From NCBI RefSeq assembly GCF_009905375.1, contig NC_133650.1, positions 302,401,727 through 302,465,726 on the forward strand: a stretch of DNA of 64,000 nucleotides. Reading direction: 5' to 3'. The stretch is from Apium graveolens. Its lineage: Eukaryota > Streptophyta > Magnoliopsida > Apiales > Apiaceae. The position numbers and the translations under genes were made by a program. Positions within the stretch are counted from its first letter, which is position 1. Each line of letters starts with the position of its first letter. The notes beneath the pieces were generated by a model. It made no database searches, was not told the origin of the DNA, and was given only the letters and a program-made list of their open reading frames with translations. Positions 38,499 to 48,805 of the stretch are shown here, piece after piece.

Positions 38499-39349
38499 TG
38501 TATAATTGGTAAGTTTAGAAGACAAGCCCAACCCATCAACATCCCCAATTCGACTACAAGTAAAAATAGGTGGACGATATAGGCTCCAAAATGTAAGTTG
38601 TGTACACTGTCATTCTTATAGCATCTTGTTGACGGAGGAATCTGGTAACAACAAAGTTTGAGATTTCTCGCCGGAATCAAGATCCGTGATGGTTGTTCTT
38701 CATCGAAAAAGTGAGCGGAGTGTGGTGGTTGTGTGTTATATGGTAGCTGAGATTGATTAGGGAAAGTGGTGGCTCCTTTTCAGCTCTCAACTTCTTACCC
38801 CTCTCAATGTGCCTACGTACCCTTTATATAGGGATCAGGCCTGACATAGTTCTTGGGGAACAAGAAATCTACTGGGCTTAGACTTCTAATTCCTAGGCCC
38901 GGTAGAAGTCCTTCCAGAATCCATCTTCCACTAGCTTTAGGAATGTCCAACTATGAGGTCCAAACGTGAAGGCTTAAGGCTCGTCCGTAATCGTAGGACT
39001 TCATGGATAGTGCATCTCCCTGCGCAAGGATAACATTCAGCTACAGTTATCTCCCTTGATTTACAAACACAGGTATAACCACGGTTCACCCCAAATGCCG
39101 GACGTGTCCCTGTCTCCCGAATGAGGTAACCCACCCAATAGCAGGACAGATGATCCCAAGCTCCCGGGTGCAAAGTGCAGGATGACTCCAAAGTTCTCCA
39201 ACGAGGACATCCGTTGAATACAAGAACATAGCTCTCAAAGCACACACCAATGTTAACCCCGCATCCCCAACGAGGACACCCATTGAATACATGAGGAGGC
39301 CTTCAATCATCAGACATACCCCTGGAGGCCTTCTAGCTTTTCACGGACA
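38499..39349 (-). repeat. Candidate 3' LTR of the outer (Tat-like) retrotransposon
   Basis: Read on the minus strand the segment starts TGTCCGTG directly after a polypurine tract and ends AATTATACA, giving the TG...CA ends expected of an LTR, about 851 bp long. A minus-strand TATA box (tatataaa, 38823-38830) lies about 520 bp from the U3 end. Two copies of a block with caacgaggaca..c.gttgaatac (39198 and 39270) lie in U3. The second LTR is outside the window, so the boundaries are inferred. Confidence 0.55.
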
Positions 39350-39363
39350 CCCCCCTCCTTGAC
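39350..39363 (-). promoter_or_regulatory. Polypurine tract of the outer retrotransposon
   Basis: The minus strand reads gtcaaggagggggg immediately before the LTR start TGTCC. Such tracts prime plus-strand DNA synthesis in LTR elements. Confidence 0.6.
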
Positions 39364-39899
39364 CGACTCAAGGAGGGAATTCTTCAAAGAGTACCTACAA
39401 CAAATATGTTAGTGAAAATATTCCTCCATTACTTCTTCCATCCTTGCCTTATCCTGAACTAACCCTTGTTTGCCTTGTCCTAGGTGAGGACAAGCCCAAC
39501 TACCCAAATAAATCCAAAAGTATGTATCTTCCAAGGACAGGACACGGCCTCCTCCTGTAGAATGTACACATTTCCCTTGTATTGCAATCCTAGCATCCAG
39601 ATAATCTATCTTATTAACTTTGCTCATGAAAGGCGTGATAACTCCGGTGAGCGGGGCGACTCTGTCCGACACCGTTCCTAGACCTTCTGGGTGTGAATGA
39701 GGTGTAGCTGTTGTTGGGAGCTTGCAAAACAACACCGGAGGGGGGTTTTGTCCCCGCGATGCCTCCGGTGTAAGAATAAGAAGCTGGTTGGGGAAGATGA
39801 AGATAGAGAGACTGAGGTGGCTGTGTGTGTTTTTGGCTGAGTATATGAGTGTGTGTAATGAAAGTATTTTCTAACCCTTAAACCCTTCATCCTTGGGGG

Positions 39900-40100
39900 T
39901 ATATATAGCCCCAAGATAGGGTTTAGGGGTTGGTACCTCTAGATCAGGGTCGTTGGTTCTTGGAGGCGGAGGGCGCCTGGATTGGGTGGATTGCATACAC
40001 GTGTCCAAGGGAGGACCATCTTCAAGGTGTCCTAACGGCCTTCTGACACGTGCCGTGTTTGTCTGATATGTTGGTTGTTGATAGCTGTCATCGTCACGTG
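39900..40100 (-). promoter_or_regulatory. Minus-strand promoter with three G-boxes
   Basis: A TATA box (minus tatatata, plus 39900-39907) is preceded by three perfect CACGTG G-boxes at 39998-40003, 40047-40052 and 40095-40100, spaced 49 and 48 bp. The downstream sequence (39890 to 39740) is rich in CA and CT like a plant leader. G-boxes bind bZIP and bHLH factors and, as ABRE cores, respond to ABA. The transcript would run toward the LTR; short frames there (for example 39409-39735) are not recognised. Confidence 0.55.
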
Positions 40101-40162
40101 CCCACGTACCCTTCCTTGGCGGGTTGTGGAATGTGCATGTGCTTGCTGGGACCCCCCTCAGG

Positions 40163-40337
40163 GTGATCCTGGTTCTGGGCTGGATCCGGGTAGGCAGGTG
40201 ATCTAGGTCATGGGCTGGACCGTGGTAGGCAGGTGATCCAGGTCATGGGCTGGACCCTGGCTAGAAGATGATCCAGGTTCTGGGTTGGATCCTGGATGGG
40301 AGATGATCCAGGTCCTAGGTTGGCCCTGAGCCTGGGC
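40163..40337 (+). repeat. 35-bp tandem repeat, about five units
   Basis: Units begin with gtgatcc or atgatcc at 40163, 40198, 40233, 40268 and 40303 and contain a tgggctgga.cc core. Part of the repeat-rich 3' region of the outer element. Confidence 0.85.
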
Positions 40338-40534
40338 CTCTCCACTCGATTACGCTGGGTGAAGGGGGTCTTGGTTCATCAATTGAGTCTGATACCCCTT
40401 AGATCCAGGTTGGGCCCTAGTCAAGTTGCTTATACCCTATTATTTGCCCCCACCCCCATATGCAGATTTTCTGGATGAGGGAGTAGAGTTGTACCACATA
40501 GCTGTTGCTTTAGGAGAGAAAATTCTGCTTCTCT

Positions 40535-41338
40535 GTTGCCCCCCAATCCGGGTCTGATGTTGAAAGGATAGATCCGGATTAAGGTAGGTGGACTTGTTTT
40601 CTTGGAAAAAATTCTGATATTTGTTGCCCCCCAATCCGGATCTGGTGTAGTAGATGCCAATCCGGATTAAGGTAGGAGAATTTTGTTGCTCTAGAAGAAA
40701 TCTGTTCCCTGGTTGCCCCCAATCCGAATCTTGTGTAGTAGATGCCAACCCGAATTAAGGTAGAAGAATTTTGGTGCCTTAGAAAAAATTCTGCTACCTG
40801 GTTGTCCCCAATCCGGATCTAGTGTAGTAGATGCCAATCCGGATTAAGGTAGAAGAATTTTGGTGCCTTAGAAAAATTTCTGCTACCTGGTTGCCCCCTA
40901 ATCCGGATCTGGTGTAGTAGATGCCAATCCGGATTAAGGTAGAAGAATTTTGGTGCCTTGAAAAAATTTCTGCACCCTTGTTGCCCCCCAATCCGGATCT
41001 GGTGTAGTAGCTGCCAATCCAGATTAAGGTAGAAGAATTTTGGTGCCTTAGAAAAATTTCTGCACCCTAGTTGCCCCCCCAATGCGGATCTGGTATAGTA
41101 GATGTCAATCCGGATTAAGATAGAAGAATTTTGGTGCCTTAGAAAAAATTCTGCTCCCTGGTTGCCCCCAATCTGGATCTGGTGTAGTGGATGCCAATCC
41201 GGATTAAGGTAGAAGAATTTTGGTGCCTTGGAAAAATTTATGCACCCTGGTTGCCCCCCAATCCGGATCTGGTGTAGTAGATGCCAATCCAGATTAAGGT
41301 AGAAGAATTTTGGTTCAAAAGAAACTCTGCTCCCTGAA
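40535..41338 (+). repeat. 89-bp tandem array, nine units, with CCGG palindromes
   Basis: Units start with ttgccccc at about 40535, 40624, 40713, 40802, 40891, 40981, 41071, 41162 and 41251. A typical unit carries two aatccggat(t) palindromes whose CCGG cores lie 26 bp and then 63 bp apart. Similarity between units is high. Tandem arrays between the last gene and the 3' LTR are a known trait of Tat/Ogre-type Ty3 elements. Confidence 0.92.
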
Positions 41339-41573
41339 GATCACTGATTCGGGTTCATCATGATCCGGGTTCAGGGCTTTGAATTCTGAAAAAAATTGGG
41401 AATTTGTAACGGTTTTGCTCCTTTCCCCCATGATTTTAATTTTTGCAGTTACTTTCCTTGAAAAACGCCCTCTAATGATTATGGGGTTTAAATTTGCATT
41501 TATATGTGTGTAAATACACACACACACACACATATATATATTATAACTACTGCTGGACCCCGTAAGACCCTGC

Positions 41574-42429
41574 CACGTGGTAGGGATGGTTCTCCTCCCC
41601 ACCTTCTATAAAAGCCGGTTCCTTGTCCATTTTTCTTATTTGCTCATCACCAACAAAAAACAACCGTCTCTTTGTCTTCTTTGCCATTTTCTCTCGCTTT
41701 TTCTTGGAGTGCCGTGCTTTTGGTGGATTGTTCTCGTTGTTCCGCCGTCTCTCCTCATTTGCTTGTGATTCGTAAGTTTTCGTCTCGTGTTTTCGATTTC
41801 TTCTTTCGAGTTTTCGCACTTTTCTCCAAGCTTTTAGATGCTTCGATTTTGTTGTGGTATCTGTGTTCTTTGGATCATTTTTGTAGAGGGTTTGTATGTT
41901 TTTGATTATGTGCTTGCAGATCTGTATGTTTTTTGGTGTTTTAGGGTCGATCTTTGTCGATTTCTGTGGGTTTTTTGTTCGATTTTTTGGGTTTTGCAAC
42001 ATATGTTCTTGATGTTCTTGGCTTGAATAAATGTATGTATATGTAAAAAGTTCATATTTTGGTTTTTAATTCTCGATGTGACTGTTTGTGGGTTGGGGTT
42101 TTATTTTTGATCCGGGTTGGGGGTGCTTAACCCGGATCCGGGGTAGTTGAACTAGATAGAATTGCACGCTTTGGGATTTCTAATGTTTGGTAGCTTTGGA
42201 TCCGGATCTGGATTTTTGATGTTAGGATCTGGGTCTATGACTGTTAGGTTTTTTGGCTTGTAGTTTAATTGATCCGGATCATTGATGTTTTTTCAGGTTG
42301 GACTGTCATTAGTGGTCCGGATCATTAGGTTATGGTAAAGTTAACATAACATCCTTGATCCGGACCGCTTAGAAAAAAATCAAAAGATGGTAGGAATCCA
42401 GACTAACGCACCTTCATTTTAATAGGTAT
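41574..42429 (+). promoter_or_regulatory. Plus-strand promoter and leader of the antisense retrotransposon gene
   Basis: A G-box CACGTG (41574-41579) lies 33 bp before a TATA box tataaaa (41607-41613), followed by a leader starting at about 41640. A donor (gattc|gtaagt, near 41770) and acceptors near 42297 (tttttcag) and 42425 (ttaatag) suggest a leader intron ending just before the ATG at 42430. The leader contains many gatccgga motifs. Confidence 0.55.
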
Positions 42430-44949
42430 ATGGTCCGGATCAAGCGGCTTCCCAGGAGAGCTTTAAATTGTTACCCGGGTTTTTGTAGCGAGGAGAGTGA
42501 TTCTGATTCCACCGAGAGGACACAGATCCGGGTAGAGATGGGAAAGAAAGCCTCCCCTTCCACTGAGGTAATTTCGAAGTTTAGGTACAAGAAGATTCCG
42601 GGGAATTCGGTCCCCTTCACACCTGAGGGGTACTGGATAGACGTAAAATACCAATTTGTTGAGAAGCCTACAGAGATTGATGACGAAGTCTACTACAGTA
42701 GGGTTAGGTATGACAGACAACCTAATGGTCACCCCATGGTGTATAACCAGGAAGCTCTCGAGAGGATGTTCGCCGAGTTTCCTATAAGCCGAGATCATTA
42801 CCAACTTAAAGATTTATTCTCCGAGGCGGATCTGGCTGAGATGAATGAGGCGGTTCAGGCCGCGTTCCAACTGACCCCTGATATTGAATGGAGGTGGCCG
42901 GAACCTCATAAAAGGATCTATCACCGCCCGGAAGATGGGTTCGTCCCGGTCTGGATGGAGCATCTTTGATCCGGGTGGAGCCCCCGCTGCCATAATTTTA
43001 TCAAACACCTCTGCAAGCATGTGTACAAGATATCCCCAATGCAGATCACTCCGAATGGGATAAAGTCTATGACTTGGTTCATCGCCTGTTGCAACAAGTC
43101 TGGGTTCCTGCCGACCCTGAAGCTTTTCCTCCAAATCTTTTATCTTTCCAAATTTAGTCAGAAACCTTTTTATGAGATTAGGTTCCGGGCCGCAGAGTGT
43201 GGGTACAGCTGGGGTAGAGCCAAGCCTATTATGCACCAGAGCTCTTTAAAATTCTGGAATGGGGAGATCATTTTACTGAAGGGATATGATCTAGCTTATC
43301 TTCCTTACTTTACAATGGAAGGACTTGAAGGTCGGGCCTTGTCTCAAATGAGGACTTTCTGTGGTTCCCTCGGATTCCAGCCCACCCGGGACACTTTTAT
43401 GAACCACAAGCTGCTCTTTAAACTCAGATGTAAGTTTTTAAATATATTGATTCGGTCGCCTGCTCTGTTTAGATCTGCTTTTTCTACTTGCATTTGATTT
43501 GTAATTTGTTTAGAGAAAATACCGGCCTTTGATCGGGTCTCCTACTTCGTTTGTCGATCCGGATCCCGGTCCTATTTGCCTTTGACTCGTAGCCTATTTA
43601 TATAAATTATGGCTCATGATCCGGATTATTTACTCCGTTCACTGATCCGGATCCTGGTCCTTTTTGCTTTTTACTTGCAGCTTGTTTATAGAGATTGCTG
43701 GTCCATGATCCGGATCGCTTATTCCGTTCATTGATCCGGATCCTGGTCCTTCTTGCCTTTTACTTGCAGCTTGTTTATAGAGATTGCTGGTCCATGATCC
43801 GGATCGCTTACTCCGTTCATTGATCCGGATCCTGGTCCTTTTTGCCTTTTACTCGCAGCTTGTTTATAGAGATTGCTGGTCCATGATCCGGATCGCTTAC
43901 TCCGTTCATTGATCCGGATTGCTCACTCCGTTCATTGATCCGGATCCTGGTCTTTCTTGCCTTTTATTTGTAGCTTGTTTTATTTGTTTATAAAAATTAC
44001 TGGCTAATGATCCGGATCATCTCTGGTTTTTTATCCTGGAACCTGAATTTTGCTTTTCTTATCTTTCTTCAGGTCTACCTCATTTTAACCATGACTATCT
44101 CAGAATCATGTCTTCTTCCGCTTATGCCGTAACATTCAATACTCTTGGACTGGCCTTCAAGACCACTAAGCGGGCCCCAGGACCTATATCCGGGTCTGCT
44201 GACCTCGAGAGCGGGGCCGAATCTTCCGTCCCTCAGAACGTCCCGAATCTAGGCCTTGGTGGTGGGGATTTTGAGCCCGAGGTTCAGGAGATTCCGGATG
44301 ACAAGGATCCCCCAAGGAAGAAAAGAAAATTAGTCCCGAACAAGCCTCCCCGGGGCAAAGCTGTCATCTCTAACCGGGTCATCTGTGACTCGAAAGGAAA
44401 TGGTCCGGATGCGGACCCTGTGAAGATAGGAACCAAATCTTTGATCGACCTTGCCGTGTTTATGTCGAGCATCCCCTCTGAGGATGACTGGGAGGAAGTT
44501 GAGGGATACAGCATGGCTGCTGCTTTGAAGAGGGTAACCGGGCAATGGGGGCAGGTAATCTTAAATTATCTCATGGTTTTAATTCCGGATTGTGTTCTCC
44601 AACTTAGCTTCTGTACTTTGTTTCTCTTATCTTTTTCTATCTCGGGAGCGCCATATCCATCTGCTCGGATGTCGCATTTATAGAGATCTGGGAGGCCAAC
44701 AACCGGACTAGAACCGAGAAGTTACGAGCTGATAACTTAAAGGGTGAGCTGGACGAGGCCCGAGAGGGCTTCAAGACCGTCAAATCCGGGTTGAATGAGC
44801 AGCTGAAGGACGAGAAGTCCCGAGCTGATGGTCTTGCCAAGGAGGTGGAAAAGCTTAAATTTAATCTGGCTGCTAAGGAGAACCTGAACAAGGAAGCTAT
44901 CATCGCCGAGTTTAAGGCTAGTGATGTGTACGATTTTAAGGAGGCCTAG
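42430..44949 (+). pseudogene. Antisense accessory gene of a Tat-like retrotransposon (putative gypsy-type transposon domain plus coiled coil)
   Basis: Three exons join in frame: 42430-43429, 44073-44554 and 44686-44949 (GT-AG introns), about 581 codons with one in-frame TGA at 42967-42969. The middle of exon 1 has the conserved plant block KISPMQITPNGIKSMTWFIA ... FYEIRFR ... KPIMHQSS, which matches the putative gypsy-type transposon domain (PF04195) from memory of the family. Exon 2 encodes an acidic, low-complexity linker with a basic KKRKL motif resembling a nuclear signal. Exon 3 encodes a charged coiled coil (EKLRADNLKGELDEAREG) and stops at TAG 44947-44949. The gene runs opposite to the element's pol and lies between pol and the 3' LTR, as in Grande/Tat elements. 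Its function is unknown. One nonsense codon breaks it; without that it would look translatable. Confidence 0.8.
43556..44010 (+). repeat. 88/89-bp tandem array in the intron of the antisense gene
   Basis: About four full units, marked by ccgttcattgatccggat at about 43636, 43724, 43813 and 43902, with a partial unit at 43928. Each unit has two gatccggat palindromes with CCGG cores 26 and 63 bp apart, the same spacing as in the array at 40535-41338, though the sequence between them differs. Confidence 0.9.
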
Positions 44950-45189
44950 GCTGGGGTTCTCGAGATCCGCAGAGCCTAGCTTGTTGCAGAGAGGCACATC
45001 AAATCAGATCCCCTGGCCAACTGGGATAGTTTCATTCGAGAGTTCCTTGCAGCCAAGTCAGCTGTCGAGTAGGGTCAGGGCGAACCAGAACTTTATGATG
45101 GCCCCAACCCCAGTTTCCTTTAGATTTATTGCAGCTTTGTTAAGCTTTTCGGGCCTTGCCCATGTAATTCCCGTTTCTCAGGATCTCTG

Positions 45190-46100
45190 ATTCCCTTATT
45201 TTAATTTGAACTATTTGTAATATTTGGATTTGTTCTGGATTGATGGAAATCCGAATTCTGCTTTAAATTCTACTTCCGTTGCTTTGTATTTTCCTTCCAT
45301 TTTAGAAAATATTTGCTTGTCTTCCGGTCCGGGTAGGACAATCCATCCGGTAGTTTTCACTTTTATGAGCAATCCGGATCCTGGCTTTAGTGCATAAATT
45401 ATTCTAATTCGGGCTGTGGCTATGGCCCCCAATCCGGATTGGGTTTATAGCCGGGTGGTTCTGGGTATGAAGCCTTATTAGGGTTGATTTTGCTTTTCGT
45501 ATGGCATATCAATCTGGGTATGATACCATAACCGGATTGATAGTTGCTTTTGCTTCTTTTTGTACTTAAAAAATAATCCAAGTACACAATGGTTGCTTTT
45601 GACCCGGATTTGGATTTTTATCCGGGTTTATTTTGGTTTTTATATTGGCTTTCAATCCGGGTATGCTACCGTTCCAGATTGATGATTGCTTATTTTGCTT
45701 TATGTACTTAGAAAACAATCTGAGTACATAATGGTTGTGGTAACCCGGATCTGGCTTCTTATCCGAATTGTTTTTTTCTTATAATATTGCTTTCAACCCG
45801 GGTATGCTACCAATTCGGATTGATGTTTGCTTATTTTGCTTTATGTACTTAGAAAACATTCTGAGTACATAATGGTTGTGTTCAACCCGGATCTGGATGC
45901 TTATCCGGGTTGTGATTCCGGATTTGGATGCTTTTCCGGGTTGTTTTTTGCTTGTAATGTTGGTTTCAATCCGGATTGATGATTGCTCTATTTACTTAGA
46001 AATTTTCTAAGTAAATAGTGGTTGCTTTTTTTTTTGCTTCCAATCCGGCTGTGAGACTATATCTGGATTATTTTTTGCTTTCTTTACTAGTAATATAAAA
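45190..46100 (+). repeat. CCGG-rich region with tandem units of about 142 bp
   Basis: agtacaca/agtacata motifs recur at about 45581, 45723 and 45864 with the companion blocks ttatgtacttagaaaac and aacccggat, giving a period of about 142 bp and roughly three units. The rest of the stretch has scattered aatccgg motifs. No coding frame. It lies between the 3' ends of the antisense gene and the converging pol. Confidence 0.8.
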
Positions 46101-46221
46101 GAAGTAATAACTTTCTGGGAAAGGAAAATTCTTTTCATTGACTTGAAATTTTCTTCATACAAAATATAGGATCATGGATTGGTTGTTTGTGGCTACAAGT
46201 TTTTGGTTGCTTTTTCTACTG

Positions 46222-47279
46222 GTAGAATTTTTTGAGCCCGAGTCAATTCCAAGTGTTTGGGATCTCGGATTCATCCATATTCATGAGCTTGTATGTTAAT
46301 GGCCTTAGAACTTCCTTGACTTTATATGGGCCTTCCCACCTTGGAATTAGCTTCCCAGTGTTGGTAGGATCTGAAGCTTCCGTGTCTCGAAGAACCAGGT
46401 CTCCACTTTGGAAGTTTTTGACCCGGGACTTCTTGCTGAAGTGCTCTTTAATTTTTTCCTTGTACTTCTCCATCCTTGCCACCGCCTGGTCTCGGACTTC
46501 ATTAATTAGCTCAATATTTGTTCTGAGCCCCTCCTCGTTTGCTATTTCATCAAAGTTTATTGCTCGATAGGAGGAGGATCCTACTTAAATTGGTAGCATA
46601 ACTTCAGTTCCATAAGCCAGTTTGAATGGTGTTTCTCCTGTGCTTGTTCGGGGGCTTGTTCTGTATGCCCATAGTACATTAGGCAACTCTTCCGGCCATT
46701 TGGTTTTGCTTTCCCTGAGGCTCTTCTCGATCCCCCGGAGAAGGATCCGGTTGGTTACTTCTACTTGGCCATTCCCTTGAGGGTAGGCTACAGATGATTT
46801 CTTGTGCCGGATACCCCGCTCTTGAAGGTAGGATTCAAATTTTGATCCAACGAACTGTGGCCCGTTATCTGAGACCAGTACTCTCGGGATCCCGAACCTC
46901 ATCAAGATGTTGTCCATGAATTTGATGCAATCTTGCTGGTTTATTGTTCTCATGGTCTTTGCTTCTACCCATTTTGTCATATAATCAATTGAGACAGGCA
47001 AGTACCTGAGGTCTCCTTTGGCCCTGGGGAAGGGTCCCATGATATAAATGCCCCATACAGCAAAGGGGATTGGTGACAAGACTGAGGAGAGTAGGACTGG
47101 GCTCATCCAGGTCACATTGCAGAAGATCTGACATTCCTTGCATTTTTTCACAAAATCTATTGCATCCTGGTGAATAGTTGTCCAGTAGTACCCTTGTCTT
47201 ATGATCTTATGAGCTAGGGCCTTTGCGGACATATGATCCCCGCATATCCCTTCGTGAACCTCCATCAGACAATACCGTG
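46222..47279 (-). pseudogene. Ty3/gypsy (Tat-like) integrase, C-terminal part of pol, broken
   Basis: Read leftwards from 47279, the frame enters mid-pol at RYCLMEVHEG and contains the integrase zinc-binding part (KCKECQ), the DDE core (first Asp in SIDYMTKWVEA, second in VLVSDNGPQF, Glu in GQVEVTNR) and a C-terminal domain (DLVLRD ... GKLIPRWEGPYKV). It has in-frame stops at about 46585 (after EVMLPI) and 46243 (after IPNTWN). Upstream pol is cut off at 47279 by insertion of the next retrotransposon; its remainder should lie beyond the right edge of the window. Integrase normally inserts the element's cDNA into chromosomes; this copy cannot make a full protein. Confidence 0.88.
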
Positions 47280-48805
47280 TGTGGCGCCCTCCAAACCCGG
47301 GTCAGAAGTTTGGGGTCCACACACATACCTTAATTATAACCTGCTTATAACAATAATAAAGATAATAATAATATATGCAGTGACCCTACTTACCAACCAC
47401 CACGGACCGCAACATGTTAAAGTATGCACACAAGCCACACACACTAATATATTACAAACCGTTCAAATCCCAACTATTTCAAACTCAAACTGAGTATTAA
47501 ACATTATTACAACTTTTTACAAACTTAAATTATTCCAAAAGAAGCCTACTAGCTCAGCTTTCTCAACCTGAACCCCTAGCTCTCGCGCTGGACTGGGGAT
47601 CCTCTTTACCAACTGGTTCCTTTTTAACTGGAAAGAATATAAACAACATCGCACAAATGAGCTAACTAGCTCAGCAAGTCACAATGACAAAACTGAGAAT
47701 AATGATCATCAGGTGAATATGTTTATGATATCAAGTGAACAATGGATTATAATTTAGAATTGGATATTATACTTTTAATTTAAAAACCAAGGTTAGGCTG
47801 CTGATCAGTCACGTACTAACCCCGAGCAAGGCACACAGCATTGCTCTAACTACTGGATCCAAGGCACACATTGGCCTAACTTGACCATTATATGATCTGA
47901 CCACGAATCTGGTCCACAATTTTATAAAAACAATCCAATTCTAACATAATAACAGAATATGCAATAATAAGCAATAACCGAAATCATTAACACCAATAAA
48001 TGTTTAACAATGAAAGGGTTTCAATCCTTGTAAGGATCAATAAGGCAATTTAAAAGCTTGGATGCTGGGTAATGAAAGAATTGAATAACAAAGGAATCAA
48101 TATTTCAGGGTTTCAAAGATTTAGGCTTTCAAAGCATAGGATATCATGGGTTGAGAATATAATAGTTCATTTCAGTGTCTGGTATTTAGTTTGTATGTAT
48201 TTGTGGAGTAGTATCGTAGATTTGTGGTTCTTGTTTGGGTATACAATAATCAATGGCTTAGAAAGAATATGGTTCATAGCTCAAGAACAATAACTGAAAT
48301 CAGGATTTAGGTTTCCGTGCTTCAAAGCACTTGCAATGTCAACAAGACTATCAAGAATTACAATATCTCGAGAAAGTTCAGAACACTTTCCTGGTATTAG
48401 GTTACTATCCTGCACTTGCTTTCAATCACAATCGTCTTACTCCTCAACTACCTGTTTCCCTTTCCTACGTCTTGCCTCTTCTGCTCACATATCATAAGTA
48501 TCTATCAATAATTTACTCATGGAATTCTATTCAACACATACTTCTATCTACCCTTCGTTTTACCCAAATCCGATTAACGGATTGAAAGTTATGCAATAAT
48601 CAAGTAAACACCGAATATATAGACCGATAGTCAAACAACAGGTCACGTATAACACATAATACATCACGTAATCAATGACATATCATCTATAAAGAAGTCT
48701 CAGGTCATAAATATGCTTTCGGGTATTTAAAATGATTTTTAAAACATTTTTCGGAATTAAAACGGGTCGTTGGATCAATTTCGGGTTAATAAACAGGGTT
48801 CGGTT

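Noticed and set aside
40430..41082. Several minus-strand open frames with repeated WxxLxxIRIG-type residues
   Set aside because: They are translations of the 89-bp tandem array, open because the unit lacks stops in that frame.
40535..41338. Regular array that could be mistaken for CRISPR
   Set aside because: Units are near-identical along the whole 89 bp without unique spacers, and this is a plant genome. It is a retrotransposon tandem array.
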